From NCBI GenBank assembly GCA_000149265.1, contig CH003412.1:820765-884764 (forward strand): a DNA stretch of 64,000 nucleotides. The letters are read 5' to 3'. Shown here piece after piece: positions 33,137 to 45,100 of this stretch; position 1 is the stretch's first letter, and the number at the start of each line of letters is the position of its first letter. The notes beneath the pieces are model-generated. The model was not told the origin of the DNA. It saw nothing but the letters and a program-made list of their open reading frames with translations, and did not search any database. The position numbers were made by a program, and so were the translations under genes. This DNA comes from Ciona savignyi (lineage: Eukaryota; Chordata; Ascidiacea; Phlebobranchia; Cionidae).

Positions 33137-36100
33137 AGTACAGGACAAAGCTAGAAGGTCATCTGTTAGTGGACTCCGCGATTCAATGTCTAGAATGGAT
33201 GAAACAGATGGTTCTGCGTCTTCTGGATATTACGGCAGCGCATCGGCTATGTGGAGCAATCGTGGGAAAATATTTTCAAATCTAAAAAAACAAGGTTTGG
33301 GAAAGTTTGAGTTTTTAGATCCTGGTCTATGTTGCTGGCGTTATATTGCTGTTTTGCTGTATGTGCGGTATTCAATTAACAGAGACTAATACAGTTTATT
33401 GCAAACAAACAATAAAATATACTTTTTTAACCCATTAATTATTAGGTTTCGGAAATGCGCGTTAAGTAAGTGAGGCTCGCACACATATCAAATGGCTGGT
33501 TTCAATCATTCCTTTTTTTTGATAATTATATTACTGTTTTGATTAAGCTTACACATTCACATTTACTTAATTTGTTAATATACACCTAGCACATAATACT
33601 CAAAACACACTTTGTGATACTGGTGTTATTGATATTATAAGATGTATTTGGCCTACTAAATTATGTATGAAGTTTTTTAAAAAAATTTGGGCCATAAATG
33701 TTGAATTCTCCGGTATGATAGTTGTATGTTTTGCAGTTGGTTAAAAGGAGGATTAAATCGTTTAATTAAGTCTGACTAAAAAGTTTGGTGGGTTAATACT
33801 TTAATGAAAGTTTGTAGAATCGAAACTGGTCTTTAAACAGTCAGATGTGTACTTGAGAAGTAGTGAACATTGCATGGATCCACTGGATTTAATGGGTTCT
33901 ACTAAAAGAAACCTCGCAATCATATATAACGCACTAAAATAGCTCTGGGAACCTGATGATGGGAATGCAGGGCACTACAATTACTACACGCATGATAACT
34001 CCACTTAAGTTTTTCTACAAAAAAAAACATATTTACCCTAATAGTTTGCCTAAATATTCTAAATCTTAAGTTAAAAATTATGTTGGTACAAATTTCTGTG
34101 TGAATTACTTCCTAAATTCTCACCACAAATTGTTGTTAGCTTCCGATGGTGTTCGATCACTCACCCAATCCACAAGCTTAGACACCGGATTCAACCAAGG
34201 AATAGTTTCTGGGGAGTCGGAAATCAACAAAACACCCCCAAAGCCACCTCCCCCAAGACCCCCACCCCCCAACATTACAAAGTTCCCGGACCGAACCACC
34301 AAATTCTCGGATGTACCTATCAAACCCTCTGACGGACTTATCAAGGTATTTAGGATGTTCATGCTTATCCCTTTTAATGGGAAAATGCAAGGGTTTTACT
34401 CTGATAATTTTTAGATTACCACTTGTTTGCTAAAGGCAGGGTTCTCATAGAGGCAATTATCAAATTACCTTGCGCTGACTGTCACCAGAGCCAATGCAGT
34501 GCGTTGTGTATGATTGAGACATTCCTTTAATACTAGTAGAACCCATTTATTCACTTAAAGTCTTCATTAGTGTCATTTTGTTTGTATCATTTTGTTCACC
34601 TTATATAGTGACGTTAATTGAACAACCTGCCTCACCTGGCTATTATCGCTCATTTTAAGGATTACATTCTTCTACCACCAGGTGGAGACTGAGAGTTTGG
34701 AGGAGGGAAAGTCGGATGACGAGGTCAGCTCCTTCCTTCATGGATTCAAGGAGAAACTCACCGATCCTCTGCAAGCCCTCGCTAATAAGAAGAAAGAAGA
34801 AGATGAACTGAGAAAGGAACTGGAAGAAATGAACTTTGTGAGTTATCTTCTCTTTGGAGAGATGTTTGACTTTTCATCCTCTTTTACCCATTGAACAGCT
34901 CCAAAACTATAGAAACCCTAGATTTGTTATGAAATTTGTTCTTAATCTTCCCTTTTTTTCATTACTTAAAAGATATTTAGAAACACATAATTTTAAGGAC
35001 AATTTTAGACAAAAACATTCTGATACAATAAATTTATATATATTTTAGCTACCACGCTACCTTTCCAATGCTTGGTTTGTTTATATACACCACTACTAGG
35101 GTGGGTTGTTTGTGGAGTTTCTTACAGCTGTCGAACCATTATCATTTTTTCTTGGATGAAACAGTGGTTTTGTATATTATTGTTAATTAACAAAATGCCA
35201 TAACTAGGGCTATCTATATATGGCGATTCTGATAATTACTTGATTAGAAAAAAATGGGTAACCGTTTCTCAGAAATTGTATATTGCTTCAAATTTTTTAT
35301 AATTACTTAGAGTAACAGAAATAATGTACAATGGTAGACCTATGTAGTCTAAGTAAGTTTGTCATTATAACTGGTTTTTTTTTGGAAAACATGTACCGGT
35401 AAATCAATTATTGATTTATAATTTATCATGGTTAATTGACAACAAATCACTTGATCGTTACTTGATGAACATTTCTAATAAGAATAGTAATTGGTTATAT
35501 ATCAACTGTTTGGCTTGTGTTGGTTTTTAAAGTTATATTTCCAATACAGTTTGCAAACATTAACAATATAAATTGCTTATTTTTATTAGGATTGTAATTC
35601 TGGAAATTTTATTAAAATAAATAGATACCTAAGTTTTTAACTTTTTTAATAAATTTTTGTTAAAAAACAGCTGAGCTTATTAGAAGTTACTGATTTCTTT
35701 TTCAGGAAACCTCTGTGAAAAGGGCAACAAGGCATCGTTCATTTACAAGTTCATCAGGTAAAACCTGCTCATTAAATTAATCTAATTGGAAAACAGCAAT
35801 TGAAATTCTGTATGGAAAGAAACTCCCAGTGCTAGAAAAAATTGTCCAGATGGCAATGTATTTGTAGTCAAATTGTTCAACAAAAAGCTTCTGTCTTTTT
35901 CCAGCACTGTCAAATACTTTGTCTGATTTTAATTGCGTTGTAGGTTCTGATGGAATATTAATTATTCATGGGAAATACCATGTTGAATGACAAAATACCT
36001 TTTATGCCAAGGTCAGTGCATAAAGGCTGTTTAAAAAACATGAATTTTATTTAAGTGGTTTTTATGATGACTTATTTGAACTTGGGTGGGAATGGAACAC

Positions 36101-39100
36101 TAAAAAAATACGAGATATATGTCAAATTGTCTTAAAAATGTAATATAATTAGATAAGACACTTTTATGATGTAAAAGTTAATCATTTGTTAAAATATGCA
36201 TGTTAATATGGTTATATTGTTTGATTGTCAGTTTAAATCGCTAAGTAATTTTAAGCCCAATTTTAGTTTACACTAGGGTGGTCAGGGCTGCAATTTGTGT
36301 GGCAGGGTTGCAGTTTGCACCCCTGACATCCTTAAGTTTCCGTCCATGTCTGCATAATCAGTGCTTACCATTCCATAGTACCTGCAAGTGATTTAGATCG
36401 ACCTTGCAAAGTGGAGTTTTACCGACAATCTGGTTCCCCAAGTTTGCAGAGGAAAGTTCCCGTTGATGCCAGCGGGTTGGTGTTTGTTGGGACATTTCTT
36501 TATATTATTCGGTTTTGATCGTTAAAACATGATAATTGGTCCATTAATATTTTGCCCTAATATTAAATAAAACTAAACAAAACTCATCATGACACAGGAA
36601 CAGGAAAAGACAGACAAACAAACAATATTTAACAAAATTACCATTACAAGAATACACACCTAAAATGTAGCAAAATGGAAGTGAAAAAATGGAAATCTTT
36701 ATAACATGTCATAGAAAAATAAAAAAAACTAAAGCAGTTTAAGATCATTTATGTCTGGTAGTTAAATATCAAATTTACTTGGGATATTAACTTGTTGAAT
36801 AAAATTATCAGTAGTTATGCCATCTGTACAAATTTAAATGATAACAAGGTAATTATCCCAACGAAGGAACCAACCAATTATGTTATTAGCGTTGTGGTTA
36901 TTTTGGAAATAATTTGTTCTTTTTATGTTAGATACTGCCCATTTGATCCTTACGACAAGATACAACTTTCTTATCTTTTTAAAATAAAAAAATTTATTTT
37001 TAAACCTAAATTAGAATTCTAAAGTTATTGACTTCAAAACATTTTGTTCTATGAAAATCATTGCCTGGTTCCAAGTAAACTACTGTATGATTAACTACAT
37101 GTGTTTTATCTTACCGGGTATTTATTTAACAAGAGTATGGGCAAGACTTGCTTGATTTTCACTTTAAAAATCTGTGAATTGTAAAGCGTTTACAACGATC
37201 ATGTCTGTAAATCGGATATTTATGTTTGTTCCTGTGAATGGAAAAACATAAAGGGATATTTATTCTATAGGCAATCATTAGATTGCATCCGCCCAGCGTC
37301 GTGTTACTATTTTAGTGTGATGTATATGATTGAGACATCCTCGTGGAACCCATTAATTCAATGGGTTCAGCCGATGTTCATTAAGTGCCTTTTTCAAGGA
37401 CATGAACGTTTAGCTAGCAACCGGTTCCTATTTAGCAACTAAGCTTATCAGACCCAAATAATGGCCGACACACCAGGAAAAAGCTTAAACATCAACGAAT
37501 TACTTTCCAGATATAAAAGCTCACTGGTGGTCAGTCTATCCTCCTTATTAGGGCGCACACAAGCCGCAGATGCAGACATGTCACCACTTGAAAGGGAATT
37601 GCAAGATGTTGACGTGTTAACTGCCAACGCAGAAGATGATCGAAAACTACTGGGATCTGAAGCCGAAAAGTAAGAAACTTTTATTGTTTTAGCGTAAAGA
37701 TGTAGTTCTGCCATAGAGGTTCAAATATGAATTGCACTATCATGGTAAAATAAACATTTATAATTTCTTTTAATGTTAAATTTGTGGTTTTGCTGGAAGC
37801 ATTGGTAAAAAGTTAGGTAAGGGAGAACGGGAAAACGCAGTGCGAGTTATCATACAGGTGATCATCAAATTATCTCACACTTACCGTTGGGTAACCAGAG
37901 CTACAAAAGTGTATTGTATATGTAACAACGGGGCTAAGGCCAAGCCTGTTTGCCGATGTTATGCTTTTAAAGCCCTTGTATTTAAGTCAAGGCTTGCAAC
38001 AGACCTTAAAAATCTAACCATTAGAAATATGATTAAATATAAATTGGTTGCAACTTCATATTTTTGTCAATCGTAACAAACTTATTTCACCAGCAACAAT
38101 AACAATGCTGCAAAAAGACCAGAAACTCCAGAACCAGATGAACCAACGATCTCCGTCGAGCCACCTTCCATGATTATATTGTTAGCTGTGGTGTGTGTGG
38201 TGTATTTCTATCTGGTCTTTCCTGTACCAACCACAGTCGTCACCATTGTACGAAGTAGGTAACAGCAAATATATTTGATCTTGAAAAAAAAACCCTTAAA
38301 GTAACTTATCATCTTTATTTTAATATATAAGAATGAAAGTCTATATTGGTTTCTTATATAAAAGACAAAGAGAGATGTCTGTATCCGAGTCATTTAAGAT
38401 ACTGGAATTATTCTACAATAAATAATTTCGATTCTAGAAATTCAAACAGGAAAATCTCTGAAATAATCTTAACGAGCAAGCAGAAAACATGTTTTAGTTC
38501 TATATTGAAGTAAACATCCTAATTCTGTAATGGTTGTTATTAGAGATTAAAATTATCTAAATATTGTTATAGTAGGTGATGAAAAGCTTGTGCAATTCAA
38601 ACAAGGACCAGCTCATGCAATTATAAGAGATATATTTCGCCAATACAGCATCAGCCTTATCTGTTCGATATTAATTTCCATAGTCTTAAAGTGTTACCCA
38701 TACTTTTCACTTAACATTTCCACCTACAAAATATAATATATATATATATTATCATAATATATATTATGATAAACCATAACTTTTTACGTTATATTTCCAC
38801 AGGTTTCTTGGTTGGATCCATTCTGACCACAGCTCTGCTGTGCATTGTAGCCCCCACTTCACAACGGACCAAACCATTCCTCCCAGTGTTTATCAACAGA
38901 GGCCAACCTTACAGCTTACCCAAGACACTGTATGATCCTGATCAGCCTATTAGAGTAAGGATTTTATCAATTTAATTAAATGATCCAATTTGTCGATTTT
39001 AATTTCTATTGCTTAGCCCAGATGACAATTCTTATGATTTGTTATGTTTTCAGTATTGAATTAGGGTAGAATGCTTAGGTTTTATGCCATTTAGTATTGC

Positions 39101-42100
39101 AGTAAAAGATTTATCTACACTTAATTTAGATTATAAAATACCCAACCACTATCATTAATTAAACAATTAACATCTACCATTCTTCAAGAAGCTAAAACCC
39201 AGTTATGTTTAAGCAGCACCTGCCATGTAAACAATCTTTTATTTCCTGTAACGTCAAAAAACAATTTTTTTGGCTTAAGTGTCCAAAAAAACTATAACAT
39301 TTAAAATACTTCAGTAAAGACACTGACATGCAATATCATTAATAAATTGATCTAAACTTGAAATGCTGTTGCAACCACAGGGCTGGATGAATGAGACGTT
39401 CTTCTACGATCCTACCTACTATCACGTCTCCAACACCCAAGCTGCTTTCATCACTTTAGATGGAAGTAACCTCAGGATTCAAACTCCGCAGAAGTATGTT
39501 AAGCATGGTTGCTTTCTCACTTCGTTTAGTTTATTTTTGTCCCTTTGTTACAGTAGAAGATTACAAAGGATATATAAAATGGCAAAACTAAACTGGTTTT
39601 AGCACATAAGTTAATACCCATGGTATAATAGTTTAAAAAACAGTTGTATCCATTAAACCCAATTTTTCAAAATCTCCTTAAAATTTAAACCCAGCAAAGG
39701 ATATCTTTCTCTTTTGCTTTTGTGTGGTTGTTTTTCTCTTATGTTAAGCATTAGATCCAAGGGTGTTAAACACTTAGGTCCGTTTTTATGAAATGAGATC
39801 TAAGCACTGTGAGCCGCTTTAAGCTTTATTTTGTTATTCTAATTTAAGTTTATTTGCTCTGTGATATTAGTACCTTTTTTGTAGTATAATGTATGCCATT
39901 AATCAGTGTAGACCTTTAGAGGCTTATATTTGTAAAAATTCAAATAAGTTAAAACTTTATATAATTTGTAAAAATTCAAATAAGTTAAAACTTTGTATAA
40001 TTTGTAAAAAGTCAAATAAGTTAAAACTTTATATAATTAATAATGGCCATGGCTATTAATACCAGATATGCTAACTTTTACACATTAAAGTGGCATATGT
40101 AGAGTGACTGTGGCGGTATAACCTGCCCGGGTGGGTTTCGAACCCTAGACCCCTGGTTTGCCTGTCCATCACCCTATTACTTAAGCCATGTGAGACAATG
40201 CCACAAAACACATAAATACAAAAAAAAGGTTTTTCAATCATGAGGCCAAGTGGAAAGTGTTTCTGAGCCCAATGCTAGCTAAGAATAAAATTAGCTTCTT
40301 ACATTATTGTAACTTATGTTATTTTCTACAGAGGCATCGCGAAACGAAGCACTTATAAAGAAGGAAATATCCCAATATCCAACGTGGTGCATCAACGGCT
40401 GTTCGATATCACTTTCGCAAAGGTTGGTTTTGGAACTTGTGAAACCCAATTCGGCCAAACTAGGATTGCTTATATAGGGGTTTAAGTATAAAGTTAGGAG
40501 TGTCATTTAAGTATAAAGTTGGGGTGCATGTTAAAGACTTGCATCAGAGCAGAACAAGAAAATTTACAAAGCGACTGTCTGTGAAACCCTTTAACAAATT
40601 ATATAAAAAGAAAAAAACGGCCCTAAATAAAATCTACTTAAACTTATTAAACAAAGATTAAAAAAATTGAGATTTAGCGTCAGAAAACTATAATATTTGT
40701 TTTTTTTGTGGAGATTTACCTGAAACCAGATGGACTGGTTAAAAAGAGGGTTTGGAGTAAGAAATACCCAGTGGTTGTGGAAATCCCTAAACAAGAATCT
40801 AAAACCAAATCACAATTGGACAGTACAACTCAAGGTTGGTTGTGATTTTGTTGGCATTTTAACATTTCAGCTTTAATATGTACTAATTCAAAGTAATGAG
40901 ATATTGTTATTTTATATGTTAAATCATTTTAAATGCGAAATACTTCAGAATCAAGGGTAAAGACAACCAGTTTGATTTTGATTAAAAAGTAAACAACCCC
41001 AATATATTCAAACAAACATTCATTTTGCATATGTTTCAGCTACGTAACTGTTGCCATTTGCGGTTCAGTTTTTTTGATTTTATTTATATTACTTTATGTT
41101 CTGAAATTATTTTTCTAATTTGTCGCATTAAATTGTATTTTAATTAGACAAAAGATTTGTTTATTGGAGCATTCCGGCTTGCAATGCTGGGATAAGTGTC
41201 TGCAAAACAACGTAGTTCCATCTATATAAATCTAAAAATCATTTAAAATACATGTAATTTAAAACCCATTTAAAAACATGTTGTATTCATATGTGACCGC
41301 ATAGCTTACATTTTTGGGCATTATGCTTCATGTAGTACTACAATCAAGCTAATGTCATTTTCCAGTTTTCCAATTTTCTACTTAAATCTTGTTCAACTGA
41401 TACAGATAAAGACTTGGGAGAGCCACAAGAAAATGTCGACGTCAACAAATCTGACATTGAAATTTTGTATTTATTTGGTCGGACAGATCGACAGAAGGAA
41501 GAATGGTTTTACAGGTTTATTGTTGTTAGCATTATACTCCGGTTGGAATTTTTTTAAATTGTTGTTTTATTATTTTATCAAAACACTAAGATTTGAGAGA
41601 TCTTTGGGTTGAATTATATTGCCATTAACAAATGGCGTGGTTTATTGTTCTGTTTTGTTATTATTGTGGAGTTTGTCTAGAAACTTGTATTAGTTTGGAT
41701 ACAGAATAGGGTATTTCTTTTGTATTCCTTGAATGGGGAAAACACAAGGGGCGCTATCACACAAACAATCAGGGATTTTCTTGTGCTCACCATTGGATTA
41801 CCAAAGCTATTGCTGTTTGTTGTGTATGACTGAGATGTTTTCAAATACCCATTATTATTGTGGGTTTAATGTTCGCTAAGTACCTTTAGGTTTCCATCCA
41901 GCAAACTGTCAATGCTCTTACTGATTTAACTTATTGCTAGAATCAAAACTCTGATTAGTTAATAATAAGGCATAGTAATTTCATTTTCTAATACTTTTTT
42001 TTTAATTTATTTTTTTATCCCAACAAAAGGCTTTTCGTATAATGTAGTGCCCACCACTATAATTAGTAGACTCGTTGGCTTATGTTTATTGCTTCTTAAA

Positions 42101-45100
42101 TCCCTCAATTTTACCAACAGAATCCAGCGTTCGATTAATGTAGCACTCGCAAGACACATATCAAAAGAAGCAACTGATGGTAAACAAAGTGAAGTAAGAA
42201 AAATAATTTTTATTTTCTATGTTTGTATGAAAACCTACTAAAACCAGTGACATCTCAATAAGACATCTTTAATAATAGGATAATATGGAGAAATTGCTAG
42301 ATGTAGCTGGGCTCTGCATAGCAAAAAAAACAAACTTGGCCGGTAATTTCTTTATATTTCCCCAGGAAAGAAAGCCTCTACTCAGCATAGATGATGGTTG
42401 GGGAGTCATTGATGACAATCATTATAAGGAAGGTGGGGTTGGTTCGATAAAAATATGTATTTTTTTCAGTATATGTAAACAAGAATCTACACCAACCCCA
42501 AAAACCAGGCTAGGAAATAAATTGCCTACAAGTTTTGCAACGTTGTATTAATTGTAAAAAAATTGCCATCCAAATAAACGGTATTTCCTTTATTGATGCT
42601 ACTATTTTACTGCATACATACATATCCCATACAATTCCTCCCACTATTAGTGTCAATCTGTTTATATTTCTGTTCGCAGAAACCTTCCTGTCTTCCAGCC
42701 TTTGTCTTGGGGAATCAATAAACAGTGACCCACTCCGAGCATACAAGGATTACTATCTGCACATCTCACGATTGATGCCAGATGACTTCCGTAGGTGTAG
42801 CCTTAATAATGTGTTTGTGTGGCCTAAAACATTTGTGTGTGTGGCTTAAATAATTTGTGTGTGTAGCTTAAATAATTTGTGTGTGTGGCCTAAATAATTT
42901 GTGTGTATGGCCTAAATAATTTGTTTGTGTGGCCTAAAATATTTGTGTCTAGCCTTCACTTACACTTATAAAGGTGATTGGAGCTTGATATAAATTCAAC
43001 CAAGAACAGAATTCCTTTGTTTATTGTAAATATAATTTTCTATATTTGTAAGGGGCGGTTTAAAACACAAAAACAGATTTTCTGGAAACGCCAATGTTTG
43101 TAACTTGTGTAAACAATTTAATATTATTTAACCAATCTTATTTAGTATTAATTAACCAACGCGTTAATTTTTTGTTTCATATCATATAAATACATTAAGG
43201 AGGCATTGTTTATAATTCCAAAATCTGGATTAACAGGTTCTACCAAAATTAAAGGAACTTGTCAATAATACACAACACTACAATAGCTCTGGTAACCTAA
43301 TGGCGGGTACAAGGTGATCTGACCCGTATGATAACGCCCCTTGCCTCTTTCTATTTATGGAGATAAACATGAATAAGAAATGCATATTGGATGTAGGGTT
43401 TGATTGCAATTGAAGTATACTTTGTATGATGCCCTCTACATTTTTACGCCAGGTGACATGCCAAACTTGGTGAATAACCGTGATACTTTTATTTTGTGTT
43501 AATAAATAGTTTTGCAATTTTCTTGATCCACATATTTTTATCAGCAGCACTGAACAATAACAGAAGATTAAGCAAGGATACCAGATCAAGTGTCACCGAG
43601 GTAAACATAAAACATATTGATTCAACTTATTCTTTTTAAAATCTTTTAAACATAATTACGTTGCACTTTTAATGTCGACTAATCGCTCGTGATTATTGGT
43701 ATTTGTATCAACTTTAAACAAATGTCAGTTGTATTTGCTCATTTTATTCTTTTGTTTTCCATTTATTTAGTGAGCAGTCTCCCTTCTTCCATTTTTACCT
43801 TTATTTATTTACATTTTGAAGTTATGACTTAAGTCAAGTTAGGTTTGGTTTTAGGGCTTGATGTTAGAGTTTGGTTTAGTTTTGGGGTGAAATTGGTGTT
43901 TGGGATGGGATTAGAATTATTTTCCATTGTTTTAGTTAGCAGTTTCCCTCTTCCCCTTCTTCTAGTGTTGTTTATTCTTTTTCATTTAACTTTTATATTT
44001 TAAAGAACACGGAGGCGGGGTTTCAGGAGCCAGGACTGGAGGTTGCGTGGATCAATGTCCTCCTGGGAAGGATCACTTTTGACTTCCTTCGTCAGCCGGC
44101 TTGGGCAAAATGGCTCTCTGTGAAGATTCAGAAGAAACTGGACAAAATCAAAGTGGGTGGAGTCTGTATGTGTTGATTGACACTGCGGGTGAAGACCACA
44201 GGTGTTGATTGACACTGTGGGTGAAGGTGTTGACATTGTGTTTAAATCCCAGCTTCCTTACTTCATGGACGAACTGAAACTGACGGAGTTGAATCTCGGT
44301 GGAACCGTCCCATTGGTTCATCAGATATCACTTCCCAAGCTTGATGCACAGGTATGGATGGGGACATTGTTATCGGGGAAAACTTAAATAAGGAGGGTAG
44401 GAAGGGGGCCCGCTAACTTAAATAAAGATTTTGGGGTATTTTGGGAGGTATAAAATTCATAACTAATACACTATTAGCACATATATAAACCAGCTCAACT
44501 CTTACAACCAATACAAATGGATAGTGAATTTCTAAGCAAACAAAAAGTTTAAATTCCTCATACCCACCATAAAAACATGGATATTAAATTTAGATTGGTA
44601 ACTTGTGAACCCATTACTTTTTGCTTGCAGAAACAAGCGTTATACACTTTGTGTAACATATACCAAAGTAAAAAAACGAACCGGATAGTCTTTGCATTCA
44701 TAAAAATATAGCGGGCACTCAATAGGGGTTTTAAAAATAGTGGTTGTTTGCATTCTCTAGTTTTTATTGAAAAATAAATAGTTTTCAAAACATCTAGGGT
44801 TTATGGCTGGAAATGGAAGTCACATATTCTGGCTCGGCGCACATGACTTTGAAGACCAAGCTTGTCCTCACTAAACTTGGCAAAAATGAATCCGCAGTCA
44901 AAGAGGATAAGCACGGGTATGTGTGAGAATAAACTACCAACACTTATAACACTTGGGAAACTCTACTGGCAGGCATGAGGCTTTCTGACCAGTTCCTGGT
45001 GGTGTCTAATGATTCCATTTACATTAACGGATGATACTTTCAAATAAAACTGGTCTTACAAATAAAAATGGATATAAGACTCATTTTCTGATTTACGACT

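Noticed and set aside
32945-33154. Frame that could supply the TEX2 start
   Set aside because: It is in a different frame from exon 33137-33294 and begins beside an R2 repeat; no TEX2-like residues are seen.
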